Notes: generated by a model not told the origin, from the sequence alone. A stretch of 64,000 nt of DNA from Pseudoxanthomonas indica (GCF_900167565.1 NZ_FUZV01000002.1:1488001-1552000); one strand, 5' to 3'. Positions 18,880 through 29,267 are shown, counted from the stretch's first letter. Numbers and translations: made by a program.

Positions 18880-19695
18880 ATGACCATCAAACGCCTGTTA
18901 GGGGCGGTCCTGACATTGTCCATAACGGCCATGCTGGCCGGGTGTGGCTCCACTACCATCAGCCAGGTGCGTGATGGCCAGACCGAACAACCAGTATGGC
19001 TGCCTGTCGAAAAGGCAAATCCGATCATCAAATCCACCATGACGCCGGACTTGGCCGCGCTGCGCAAGATTGCGCCGGGTACTGCAAAGCTGGAGGTCTA
19101 TCGTCTCATCGGCCATCCGATGTATCGCGAAGGCATGGTCGGCGTTCACGAGTGGGATTACGTTTTCAAACTGCCCATGCCAAACGGGGAGATTGTGACG
19201 TGCCAATACAAGATACTGTTCAACAACAACATGCTGTCGGAACAGACGTTCTGGAACCCACAGCTATGTGCCGATATCGTAGGCGGCATTGAGGCGGCGC
19301 CGCCGAAGCAGGAACCTCACACGGCTGCAGCCGTTGAGCTTTCGAGTGACTTCTTGTTCGATTTCGACAGCGCGGAGCTGAGTCAGGATGCGCCTGCTGC
19401 GATCGATGCCCAAGTTGTTAAGGTGCTTGACGAAGCCGAGCAGGTCGAAATGTTGCGCGTCATCGGCTACACCGACCGTCTGGGCAGTGATGACTACAAC
19501 ATGCGTCTGTCTCAGGAGCGTGCCGAGGCCGTCAAAAACTACCTTGTGTCGCGTGGCATACCGGCCGAAGCGATCACCAGCGGAGGGCGAGGCGAGAGTG
19601 ATCCCGTGGTTCAATGCGACGACATCCAGCGCAATGCACTTATCAAATGCCTCAAGCCAAACCGTCGCGTGCGGATCGAAGTCATCGCGCGCTAA
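18880..19695 (+). CDS. tpgA: TpgA-like lipoprotein: BamE/OmlA-like domain fused to OmpA peptidoglycan-binding domain
   Basis: A 271-residue lipoprotein with lipobox LAGC (Cys22) after a hydrophobic signal. Residues about 65-135 resemble SmpA/BamE/OmlA (KLEVYRLIGHPMYREGM, then HEWDYVFKLPM). Residues about 150-271 form an OmpA C-terminal domain (IGYTDRLGSDDYNMRLSQER, then PNRRVRIEVIAR). This domain order is that of TpgA of Acinetobacter, which is encoded beside the adhesin AtaA and supports its surface display by binding peptidoglycan. Position directly after the autotransporter supports the same job; this is inference. It starts 106 bases after the adhesin stop, with only a weak ribosome binding site. 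Confidence 0.85.
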   Translation: MTIKRLLGAVLTLSITAMLAGCGSTTISQVRDGQTEQPVWLPVEKANPIIKSTMTPDLAALRKIAPGTAKLEVYRLIGHPMYREGMVGVHEWDYVFKLPMPNGEIVTCQYKILFNNNMLSEQTFWNPQLCADIVGGIEAAPPKQEPHTAAAVELSSDFLFDFDSAELSQDAPAAIDAQVVKVLDEAEQVEMLRVIGYTDRLGSDDYNMRLSQERAEAVKNYLVSRGIPAEAITSGGRGESDPVVQCDDIQRNALIKCLKPNRRVRIEVIAR

Positions 19696-19711
19696 GACGG
19701 TAGGAAGCATT

Positions 19712-19745
19712 ACTCATCATCCCGCCACGAGCGGGATGCATGAGT
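19712..19745 (+). terminator. Long stem-loop after the TpgA-like gene
   Basis: ACTCATCATCCCGC pairs with GCGGGATGCATGAGT with one bulged base and a CACGA loop. No T tract follows. It starts 17 bases past the stop codon, so a 3'-end or mRNA-protecting role is likely. Confidence 0.5.
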
Positions 19746-19819
19746 CACTCCAGAATGGTGGAGTCCTGGGATGTCCGCCGTTCCGGGGGAAGCGAATAGC
19801 GCGAATGCGGCAAGTAAAT

Positions 19820-19843
19820 GGCCCGTCTCCGGACGGGCCTTCT
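19820..19843 (+). terminator. Terminator-like hairpin
   Basis: Perfect 8-bp GC stem GGCCCGTC / GACGGGCC with a TCCG loop, followed by TTCT. Plausible intrinsic terminator of the adhesin-helper unit. Confidence 0.55.
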
Positions 19844-20365
19844 GCATGTTGGATGCCAAGCAAGCCGTAGCGTCACATCGGCTTTATTGAGCGTCACACC
19901 GGAGCCATCGCTGGGCATGTCGACCTGCAGCAAAACCTGGGGCGAGCGCTTTTGCATCACATCCCACGCACCGTTTCAGTGACGATTCGAAATAGTCGAA
20001 GTTGACGAACATCCAGGCGTATGATCATTCGAGCCGAGCGGCGCCATCGTTCGTTCCGCCAGCTTGAGTCTTGCTGCGTTTCCGCAAGACGGGAACATTC
20101 CGCCAGACCGTGCTCCCTTTGGGAGTGGATACTCGGAAAAGTCTGATTCTTTGGCGACTCGACCACAAGTAACTTGACTCATCTTTTCGAGCCTCGTACT
20201 ACCACCGCCATGCAATTTCGTGTGGGCAATGCCGGAGGCTCCCCAGCACAGGGCAGGAACCTGGTGTCGACACTCTCTTCAGGCTCACCATCGCCAGGCA
20301 CGACAAGGCGCGGCCGCGGTTGCTTGCGCGTGGCTCCGTTGGCTGCGTTACTGGTAAATGTGGCG

Positions 20366-20419
20366 GGTCGCATTCGTGCGACCTCGTGTAAAGAAATGAT
20401 GCGTCGCCCGAGGGCGACG
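20366..20419 (+). ncRNA. Paired perfect hairpins flanking a start codon (candidate C4/Icd-type leader RNA)
   Basis: Stem 1 is GGTCGCA / TGCGACC (20366-20372 and 20377-20383) with a TTCG tetraloop. Stem 2 is CGTCGCC / GGCGACG (20402-20408 and 20413-20419) with a CGAG loop. Between them are TAAAGAA and two adjacent ATG codons. Twin hairpins around a start recall leaders of phage/satellite Icd-like ORFs controlled by C4 antisense RNA; that link is from memory of the family and is inference. Confidence 0.4.
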
Positions 20420-22849
20420 GCGACCGATGCGGCAATGATTGACGCCAGAGGCAGCGCGACTGCTGCGCGGCGCGACCGTAAAGCATTGACGTACGAAACT
20501 CCGAAAGGCCGGATCTATGCGGTGGCGATGCCCGCATGGGCGCTGGTAGCGCCCGGCACCGCCGGCACCGCAGTGCGAGAGTGGACCAGTGACACCGCCG
20601 GGCAATGGACGACGTGGGTCGTCGGCGCAGTCATTGCAGTGGCGTGCATGATCATCGCCGTTGCCCGATTGCGTCGACGCCGCAAGGCTCGCCGTGCCGC
20701 GGAACTGGCGTGGTCCCGGCGAGGGGTAATCAGCTGGAACCATGTGCGTAAGCCGGGTGACTTGCCTGGCTTCCAGCCTGGACTGCTGAGCGCTGGCCAA
20801 AAGCCGCTGCCGCAGCTGGCTGTCCGCATCCCGGATCCTGCGCTTGAGTCACCGGCATGGCTCAACGCCGGGATCACCGTGCACCACGACACGACGCGCG
20901 CTACGGGCCAGTCTGCTCCCATCATCAGTTCGGAGTCCGAATCGTCGCTAGGGTGGATGTCGGTAGGCGGTTCCGTATCGTCGCTGACCTATCGCATGAA
21001 GGGATTGCCTATCAATCCAAAGGCGGAACCCAAGGCGCCGCAGCCCATAGTGGTGGCTGACGCGGAGATGCTGACAAGCTACAGCGTCGAACCACCGGCC
21101 GACAGCGCGGTGCATCCATCGGATGCGGGTTCCGTACCGAAGCATTCGGTGGAAGAGGCTGCGCGATCGCTGGTCGAAGCGGGAGAAGGGGCATTCGTAC
21201 CCGAGTCTGGGAATTCGTTTGCCGAGCCCGCGACCACCCTTGTGGTGGATATGGCGGAAATCGGGAGCGAAGGGCGGGGCGCACCGAACCACGACAGTAC
21301 GTTTGTCGAGGCACTAAGCCAGTCTGCGTCAGGCGAGCCAATCGCACTGACGCTGGCCGACGCCAAGCGCCTGCTGAACATGGACAGGCCCCGCGACGCG
21401 ATTGCGGTGTTGCAACCGGTCCTTTCCCGCCCGGACGTTACGGCTGAAGCATGGACGGTTTGCGGCTGGGCCCGGTGGCGGATGGCCAGCAACCGAGAAG
21501 ACGAGTTGGAGAATGCGCGCGAAGCAGCTCACGCCTTCCAACAAGCGCTGAGGATCGAGCCGCAGCGCATCCACCTGCTCTCGCGCATGATCGGCCGCTG
21601 CAACCTGCTGTGCGCCCAGCAGCTCAACGGACAGGAGCGGGAGAACAGTCTCGACCAGGCCGTGCGGGCGCTGCAGGATGCCCGCATCAGCGGGCAAACC
21701 GACCATTCGCTCGATCTGGAACTGGCCGGTGCGCTGTACGAACGGGCCATGGTTTCGCCACACCTGGAACGGGCCTCGTGGCTGGATCGCGTGCAGCATC
21801 TGATTGACAGCATGCCGGCACGCGAGATTCTGCAGCAGGGCTGGTTGCAGGCCAATACGCTGTGGGCGCGCGCCGATATCGTCGACTCGCGTACTGCGCA
21901 AACGTTGCACGAGCGCGCTTCCGCACTGGTGCAAAGCCAACTGCCGGTACTGGACGACTCCCAGCGAGACGTCTGGCTCACACGCCTCATCGATGGCGAG
22001 CGTGCGCATCTGCAGCGCATCAAAGGCGCCGCGCGCATCATCCGGCTTCAGCAGCTCCAGCCTGCCATCCAGGCACAGCTTGACAGTGCCAGCAGCATCG
22101 CCCCACTGCTGTCGTGGATCAGTGTGCTGGGGGACTGGGCCGACAGCCTGCAAGGTGCGGCCGCGCCGGCCAAACTGGACGAGACAGAAGCACTGTTCTC
22201 GCGCATCCAGACGATGGCGCCTGAAAATAGCGGGGAGTTGAACTTCGCACACGCGTACTATCTGCGCCTGCGCGCACGTCGCGAGCTGAGCAGGTCCGGC
22301 CAGGACGCGGCACTGCGCCAGGCCGAGCAACTGCTGGAGCGCATCAGCGCAGACCAGCTGCCGCAGGCGCTGGTGCAGATGGAATCGGCGGAAATTCATC
22401 TGGCACGCGCGCGGCTGGCAGAGGGTGCAGCCGCCGAGGCGCACTACGCGGAAGCCGCTGCGCTGGGTGCGGCCGCTTCGCATGCGTCCGAGAACGAAGC
22501 GCGTGCCCTGAGCTGCGCCTTGACCGCGCTGGTGGCCCTGCAGTCGCACCGCCGCGATCAGTCCCGCGTGGCCCCCATGCGTCTACTGGCCACGCGCCTG
22601 CTGAGCTTGACTCCGACCGATGCCAGCGCGTTGCGGCTGGCGGCTTGGGTCCACTTCTTCGCTGGGGAACACGGCCAGGCCTGCGAGTTCTGCGAAGCCG
22701 CATGGAATGCAGGCGCGCTTCGCAGCGATATCCTTCCGATCTGGCAACAGGCTGACACGCTGTGGGCGTACCAGTTGGGCGAACCTGATCGACATCCGCA
22801 ATGGAAGCGCTTGCATCAGCGCATGCGGATGGCCAACAGCACGAGCTGA
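20396..22849 (+). CDS. Membrane-anchored helical-repeat (TPR-like) protein of the adhesin island
   Basis: An 817-residue protein that I do not recognise as a named family. One membrane helix lies near residues 70-92 (WTTWVVGAVIAVACMIIAVA), followed by a basic RRRRKARR run. Residues about 110-310 look disordered and acidic. The rest (about 315-817) is alanine/leucine-rich paired helices like degenerate TPRs (ALRIEPQRIHLLSRMIGR). The first 60 residues (KEMMRRPRATATDAAM just before and at the start, then RKALTYETPKGRIYAVAMPA) resemble phage Icd-like ORFs. Start is uncertain: ATG 20396 or 20399, or MPAW at 20528; the frame is open back to 20174. It is last in the island and ends before an OmpA remnant. 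Confidence 0.65.
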   Translation: MMRRPRATATDAAMIDARGSATAARRDRKALTYETPKGRIYAVAMPAWALVAPGTAGTAVREWTSDTAGQWTTWVVGAVIAVACMIIAVARLRRRRKARRAAELAWSRRGVISWNHVRKPGDLPGFQPGLLSAGQKPLPQLAVRIPDPALESPAWLNAGITVHHDTTRATGQSAPIISSESESSLGWMSVGGSVSSLTYRMKGLPINPKAEPKAPQPIVVADAEMLTSYSVEPPADSAVHPSDAGSVPKHSVEEAARSLVEAGEGAFVPESGNSFAEPATTLVVDMAEIGSEGRGAPNHDSTFVEALSQSASGEPIALTLADAKRLLNMDRPRDAIAVLQPVLSRPDVTAEAWTVCGWARWRMASNREDELENAREAAHAFQQALRIEPQRIHLLSRMIGRCNLLCAQQLNGQERENSLDQAVRALQDARISGQTDHSLDLELAGALYERAMVSPHLERASWLDRVQHLIDSMPAREILQQGWLQANTLWARADIVDSRTAQTLHERASALVQSQLPVLDDSQRDVWLTRLIDGERAHLQRIKGAARIIRLQQLQPAIQAQLDSASSIAPLLSWISVLGDWADSLQGAAAPAKLDETEALFSRIQTMAPENSGELNFAHAYYLRLRARRELSRSGQDAALRQAEQLLERISADQLPQALVQMESAEIHLARARLAEGAAAEAHYAEAAALGAAASHASENEARALSCALTALVALQSHRRDQSRVAPMRLLATRLLSLTPTDASALRLAAWVHFFAGEHGQACEFCEAAWNAGALRSDILPIWQQADTLWAYQLGEPDRHPQWKRLHQRMRMANSTS

Positions 22850-22891
22850 TTCAATCACGCAACTACGCAGGACAGCCAACCGTGGGGCCCG

Positions 22892-22942
22892 CGCTCTATC
22901 ACCGTGTGGAGATTCGTCTGCAACCGCTGCGCCAGTACTGAT
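22892..22942 (+). pseudogene. Remnant of an OmpA-family lipoprotein 3' end
   Basis: Reading GCG CTC TAT CAC CGT GTG and onward gives ALYHRVEIRLQPLRQY then TGA. This matches the C terminus of the OmpA lipoprotein ending at 11129 (ALNRRVEIRLQPLRQ), with mostly synonymous differences. No upstream OmpA domain remains, so this is a truncated paralogue or border remnant. Confidence 0.75.
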
Positions 22943-22963
22943 GCCCCCGGTATGCGGGCAAAG

Positions 22964-22984
22964 GGCCGCCTCTTGCGGCCGTTT
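22964..22984 (+). terminator. Hairpin after the OmpA remnant
   Basis: GGCCGC / GCGGCC with a CTCTT loop, then GTTTG. Its core is the same as the terminator after the intact ompA gene at 11155-11177, so the remnant seems to have kept its terminator. Confidence 0.6.
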
Positions 22985-23067
22985 GCTCATGCGGCTTCGA
23001 CGTCGATGGAAAACGCGGTTGCGCCAAGGTCCATGAGCTCGTGTAGTCTGCCTCGACTCCACAGGCA

Positions 23068-23877
23068 ATGAGGGTGTCGGTGATTCTGGAACGCGTGCAG
23101 GCGCCCGTACGGCGTATCGCCCTGGCCCTGGCCGGAACCTTGCTTGTGCTCAATGCGCTGTACCTGTTCACACGCGGCGTGATCCATGTGGGCTCGCTGG
23201 CACCGGCCATGCTCGGCGTTTTTTCTTTGGGCTTGGCCTGGCGCTGGCCGGCCGTCATGAACTGGCGCACGACAGGGCGCTGGCGTGAATGGCTCTGGCG
23301 CGGCGCCTGGCTGGGGATCATCCTGTGGCTGCTTTCGTTGGCCGCGTTCTTCTGGACCCTGACCCGTGTGGCCTCCGAACCGGTGGCGGACAACGCGCCG
23401 ATCCAGGCGATCCTCATCCTCGGCTCGGGCTCGCCCAACTGCCAGCCTTCCACGACCATGGAGTCACGGCTGGACGAAGGCCTGCGCCAGGCCGCGCGCT
23501 TTCCACAGGCGCGTGTGTTGGTGACCGGCGGCGTCGGCCTGGGCGTCGACTGCAGCGAAGCCAGCCTCATGGCCGATTACCTGATCGAACGCGGCATCCC
23601 CGCCGAACGCCTGCTGCGCGAGGAACGCAGCGCCAGTACCGATGAGAACCTGGCCTTCAGCAAACCTATCCTCGCTGCCCACGGCATCGCCAGCGGCGCA
23701 CCGATGATCCTGGTCACCAGCGATTTCCACCTGCTGCGCGCTTTGCGCATCGCGCGCAAGGCCGGCTACGCCGGCATCCATGGGGCGGCCGCGCCCACGC
23801 CGCGCTTCATCCGCTACAACGCCTGGCTGCGCGAGTACTTTGCCACCCTCAGCAGTTGGGCCCTGCGGGAATTCTGA
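23068..23877 (+). CDS. YdcF/SanA-type DUF218 membrane protein
   Basis: A 269-residue protein with three N-terminal hydrophobic segments (about residues 13-35, 39-55 and 72-95) and a C-terminal DUF218 domain. The domain shows AILILGSGSPNCQPSTTMESRL, the block VLVTGGVGLGVDCSEASLMADY, ERSASTDEN and LVTSDFHLLRALRIA, all typical of YdcF/ElyC/SanA. Family members act at the cell envelope, and ElyC affects undecaprenyl-phosphate and peptidoglycan; the specific role here is unknown. The ATG has only AGG close upstream. It is monocistronic and is the first gene beyond the adhesin island. Confidence 0.85.
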   Translation: MRVSVILERVQAPVRRIALALAGTLLVLNALYLFTRGVIHVGSLAPAMLGVFSLGLAWRWPAVMNWRTTGRWREWLWRGAWLGIILWLLSLAAFFWTLTRVASEPVADNAPIQAILILGSGSPNCQPSTTMESRLDEGLRQAARFPQARVLVTGGVGLGVDCSEASLMADYLIERGIPAERLLREERSASTDENLAFSKPILAAHGIASGAPMILVTSDFHLLRALRIARKAGYAGIHGAAAPTPRFIRYNAWLREYFATLSSWALREF

Positions 23878-23898
23878 GCCTACCGGCGACGTGCGCGT

Positions 23899-24384
23899 TC
23901 AGAAGCCGCGCGCCCGGCACTCCTTGTCCAGCCGCTTGGCATCGACGTTGCGGCTGTACTGCGCCGCTTCGGCGGCCGGCATGCCTTCCACCAGGCTCTG
24001 GTACACACCCAGGCGCTTGATGCGTTTGCCCAAGGGGCCGTTGAGCTTGTTCTCTTCGGCCACCATGCCGGCGTAGAGGATGGTCAGCAGACGATCCACC
24101 GCCAGCGCATCGTCACCGTAAGCGGCGGACACACCACTGATCCAGGCCAACACGCCCGGGCTGGCCTGCGCCTGGGTGCGCGCGTACACGCCGACGAAGT
24201 CCTCGTACAGCCGGAATGCCCCGTGCCGCTGCGCCAGTGTCTGCAGTTCGGCGAAGTAGTCCACATCGCGCGGCGCCATGCGGGCTGCGCCGGGTGGCGT
24301 CAGGTAGACGCACCAGTCATCGAACTGGCCGCGATCGAATTCAATCAACGCGCCATCGGCCAGGGTCTTGAAGTGACGGCGCAT
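23899..24384 (-). CDS. Hypothetical protein coupled to proline iminopeptidase
   Basis: A 161-residue soluble protein with no signal peptide. I do not recognise it. It starts [20 protein letters not shown] and has a short region FDDWCVYLTPP, then mostly helical sequence (YAGMVAEENKLNGPLGKRIKRLG). The ATG overlaps the pip stop as TGATG, so it is translationally coupled to the peptidase. Nothing links it to a pathway other than this coupling. Confidence 0.75.
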   Translation of the reverse strand: MRRHFKTLADGALIEFDRGQFDDWCVYLTPPGAARMAPRDVDYFAELQTLAQRHGAFRLYEDFVGVYARTQAQASPGVLAWISGVSAAYGDDALAVDRLLTILYAGMVAEENKLNGPLGKRIKRLGVYQSLVEGMPAAEAAQYSRNVDAKRLDKECRARGF

Positions 24385-25346
24385 CAGCGACCAGCGCCAA
24401 ACCGGTTCGCCAGATCATCGGTTGCCTGCACCAGCTGATCGACGATCGCCGGATCGGCGGCGCTGTGACCCGCCAGCACGATGCGCAGGCGCGCCTCGGG
24501 CCAGGCGCGCGCCAGGTCATGCGCGCTCTTGACCGGGCAGACGATGTCATAGCGCCCATGCACGATCGTGGCCGGAATAGCGCGGATGCGATCGATGTCG
24601 CGCAGCAACTGATCCGGTTGCAGGAACACCTGGTGGCGGAAGTAGTGCGCTTCGGCACGCGCCACGCTCAAGGCCACCTGCGGATCCTCGAAATGGCCCG
24701 GATCCACCGGATCATGGATCAGCGTGGTGCTGCCTCCCTCGTAATCGCTCCAGGCTTGCGCGGCTTCCAGCCTGACCTGCGGATCGTCGTGATCCAGGCG
24801 GCGCCAATAGGCTTCCACCAGATGATCGCGCTCTTCTTCCGGGATGTAGGCGAGATAGCGTTCCCAGCGTTCGGGGAAGATGAAGCGCGCGCCGCCGTCG
24901 ATTTCATTGAACCAGCGCAATTCTTCCGGCCGGCCCAGGAAGATGCCGCGCAGCACCAGTCCCAGCACGCGCTGCGGATGCGTCTGCGCATACGCCAATG
25001 AAAGCGTTGAACCCCACGAGCCCCCGAATACCACCCAGCGCTCGATGCCCAGATGCGTGCGGATGCGCTCGATATCGTCCACCAGATGCCAGGTGGTGTT
25101 GTCGCGCAGTTCCGCCGGTGGAGTGGAACGGCCGGCGCCACGCTGGTCGAACAGGACGATGCGATAGCGCGCCGGATCGAAGAATCGACGGTGATAGCTG
25201 GACAGGCCTGCGCCGGGCCCGCCGTGCAGGAACAGCACCGGCAGACCGTGCGGGTTGCCGCATTGCTCCAGATGCAGGGTATGCAGATCGTCGACCGCCA
25301 GGCGCTCGACGCGATAGGGCTCGATTTCAGGGTACAGCTCGCGCAC
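24384..25346 (-). CDS. pip: Proline iminopeptidase
   Basis: A 320-residue alpha/beta hydrolase (peptidase S33) that removes N-terminal proline from peptides. The oxyanion region is [12 protein letters not shown], the nucleophile elbow GGSWGS (about residues 108-113), and the late block [15 protein letters not shown] contains the catalytic His. Length matches the family. The likely start is the GTG at 25344-25346 ([16 protein letters not shown]), although no good ribosome binding site precedes it; the ORF stays open further upstream with unconvincing sequence. It is divergent from tex. The 161-residue gene follows with a 1-base overlap. Confidence 0.93.
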   Translation of the reverse strand: MRELYPEIEPYRVERLAVDDLHTLHLEQCGNPHGLPVLFLHGGPGAGLSSYHRRFFDPARYRIVLFDQRGAGRSTPPAELRDNTTWHLVDDIERIRTHLGIERWVVFGGSWGSTLSLAYAQTHPQRVLGLVLRGIFLGRPEELRWFNEIDGGARFIFPERWERYLAYIPEEERDHLVEAYWRRLDHDDPQVRLEAAQAWSDYEGGSTTLIHDPVDPGHFEDPQVALSVARAEAHYFRHQVFLQPDQLLRDIDRIRAIPATIVHGRYDIVCPVKSAHDLARAWPEARLRIVLAGHSAADPAIVDQLVQATDDLANRFGAGR

Positions 25347-25485
25347 GGCATGGCTCGGCGTATGGGGACGCCATAGTGTAGGCCGAACCGGGTTGCGTAT
25401 TTCCCGTGATGTCAACCCGTTTCCCCGAAGCGCCAGGGTTGCCACAATCGAGGTCCCGAACGCTGCACTTTCAGATACGGACTCA

Positions 25486-27888
<2,403 letters not shown>

Positions 27889-27906
27889 TCCGGCAGGAGA
27901 ACGGCG

Positions 27907-28464
27907 ATGGCGCGCACCGAGAAGGAAAAGATGCTGGCCGGCGAGCTGTATTTCGCCAGCGATGCGGAAATCCAGGCCGATCAGGCCGCCACCGCCGCCT
28001 GGCTGGTGCGTTACAACGCGGCGCTGGGAGAGTCGGGTGAAACCCGTCATGCGCTGTTGCGCGAGCGTTGCGGGTCGGTGGGCGGGAACGTGGTGATCCG
28101 TCCGCCGTTCCATTGCGACTACGGCTACAACCTGCACCTGGGCGAGGGCGTGTTCCTCAACTACGGCTGCGTCATTCTGGACGTGGTCGAAGTGCATATC
28201 GGCGCCGGCACGCAGATTGGGCCGCTGGTGCAGATCTACACCGCCGATCATCCGCGTGATCCGGAAACGCGCCGCAGCGGCGCGGAGTTCGGCAAGCCGA
28301 TCCGGATTGGCCGCAATGTCTGGATTGGCGGTGGGGCGATCCTGCTGCCGGGTGTCACGGTGGGCGATGACGCGATCATCGGCGCCGGTTCGGTGGTGAC
28401 GCGTGATGTGCCGGCCGGGGCGACGGTGGTGGGGAATCCGGCCAAGGTCGTCGCGGGCGGCTGA
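27907..28464 (+). CDS. maa: Maltose O-acetyltransferase-like hexapeptide acetyltransferase
   Basis: A 185-residue left-handed beta-helix acetyltransferase of the Maa/NodL/LacA group, which acetylates sugars with acetyl-CoA. The N-terminal Mac domain is KEKMLAGELYFASDAEIQAD. The hexapeptide core includes FHCDYGYNLHLGEGVFLNYG, the catalytic-region ADHPRDPETRRSGAEFGKP, and IGRNVWIGGGAILLPGVTVG. AGGAGAA lies 8 bases before the ATG. It is 18 bases after tex and may be co-transcribed. The true acceptor sugar is not knowable from sequence. Confidence 0.88.
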   Translation: MARTEKEKMLAGELYFASDAEIQADQAATAAWLVRYNAALGESGETRHALLRERCGSVGGNVVIRPPFHCDYGYNLHLGEGVFLNYGCVILDVVEVHIGAGTQIGPLVQIYTADHPRDPETRRSGAEFGKPIRIGRNVWIGGGAILLPGVTVGDDAIIGAGSVVTRDVPAGATVVGNPAKVVAGG

Positions 28465-28516
28465 GCAGTCGAGCGGTTGAGCTTGAAAGCAAAAGCAGTG
28501 CTGGGGGTTTGCTCCC

Positions 28517-28568
28517 GCTCACACGCAAGGCGAGCTCCTCAAGCTCACAAGCAAGGCGAGCTCTTCAG
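28517..28568 (+). repeat. Two tandem 26-bp direct repeats upstream of lexA
   Basis: Units at 28517-28542 and 28543-28568 share the pattern GCTCACAMGCAAGGCGAGCT followed by CYTCAR, with four differences. The function is unknown; they lie about 50 bp before the operator dyad. Confidence 0.7.
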
Positions 28569-28616
28569 GCGACCCACCAAGCGCCCCCCAACCCAATTCA
28601 TGTTTTCACTATTGGC

Positions 28617-28636
28617 TTTCACCTGTTTCGGTGAAA
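28617..28636 (+). promoter_or_regulatory. LexA-type operator of the SOS mutagenesis operon
   Basis: A perfect dyad TTTCACC-N6-GGTGAAA ends 10 bases before the lexA ATG. An extra half-site TTTTCAC sits at 28603-28609. The position fits autorepression by the LexA encoded just downstream. The sequence differs from the E. coli and from the published Xanthomonas LexA boxes I know. Confidence 0.6.
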
Positions 28637-28646
28637 AGATTTACCT

Positions 28647-29267
28647 ATGAGCCTGAGCCTGACATCCCGCCAAGCCGCCATCCTGGCGGTGGTGCGCCAA
28701 CGCCTTGCCGAGACCGGCAGCGCGCCCACCCTGCAGGAGATTGGCGCGGCCGTGGGCATCGCCCATGTCAGCGCCGTCTTCAAGCACATGGAGGCGCTGG
28801 AGAAAAAGGGCTACGTGAGCCGCGATCCCAGCCGCCCGCGCGGCGTGCGCCTGCTGGCCCCGGCGATGGGCGAGGCCGGCGATGCGCTCAACCTGCCGGT
28901 GGTGGGGCGGGTGGCCGCCGGCCAGCCCGTGCTCAGTGACGGCGAGATCGAGCGCACCCTGTGGGTGGACAGCCAGTTGTTCCGCCTGCGCCCGGATTAC
29001 CTGCTGCGGGTGGAAGGCGACTCCATGCGCGACGACGGCATCCTCGATGGCGATCTGGTGGGCGTGCATGTCACCCCCGAGGCGCGCCACGGCCAGATCG
29101 TGGTGGCGCGGTTGGGCGATGAAGGCATCACCATCAAGCGCCTGTATCGCACCGCCAACCAACTGCGGCTGCTGCCGCGCAGCGCCGGCTACCTGCCGAT
29201 CGATCCCGATCCGAGCGAGGATTTCGCCATCGAAGGCTTGTACTGCGGTTTGATCAGGCAGGACTGA
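28647..29267 (+). CDS. lexA: LexA-family SOS repressor (LexA2 type)
   Basis: A 206-residue LexA. The N-terminal winged helix (LTSRQAAILAVVRQRLAETG, then PTLQEIGAAVGIAHVSAVFK) binds DNA. The self-cleavage site is Ala91-Gly92 in RVAAGQP, and the S24 catalytic dyad is Ser126 (EGDSMRDDG) and Lys164 (ITIKRL). RecA filament-induced autocleavage would relieve repression of this operon. It begins the operon with imuA, imuB, dnaE2 and alkB; this linkage marks the second LexA of xanthomonads. A dyad operator sits just upstream of the ATG. Its stop overlaps the imuA start as TGATG. Confidence 0.93.
   Translation: MSLSLTSRQAAILAVVRQRLAETGSAPTLQEIGAAVGIAHVSAVFKHMEALEKKGYVSRDPSRPRGVRLLAPAMGEAGDALNLPVVGRVAAGQPVLSDGEIERTLWVDSQLFRLRPDYLLRVEGDSMRDDGILDGDLVGVHVTPEARHGQIVVARLGDEGITIKRLYRTANQLRLLPRSAGYLPIDPDPSEDFAIEGLYCGLIRQD

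Larger units (their letters stand above)
19696..20395 (+). other. Hairpin-rich 700-bp region between the helper and the repeat-protein gene
   Basis: No credible protein gene. Dyads seen: 19712-19745 (about 14 bp with one bulge), ACTCCA/TGGAGT at 19748-19764, a GC-rich terminator-like hairpin at 19820-19839, GTCTTGC/GCAAGAC at about 20069-20092 nested inside GTTCC/GGAAC, CTCCC/GGGAG at about 20112-20124, and GGTCGCA/TGCGACC at 20366-20383. Their density suggests one or more structured RNAs or a long regulated 5' UTR for the gene at 20396. Confidence 0.5.
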
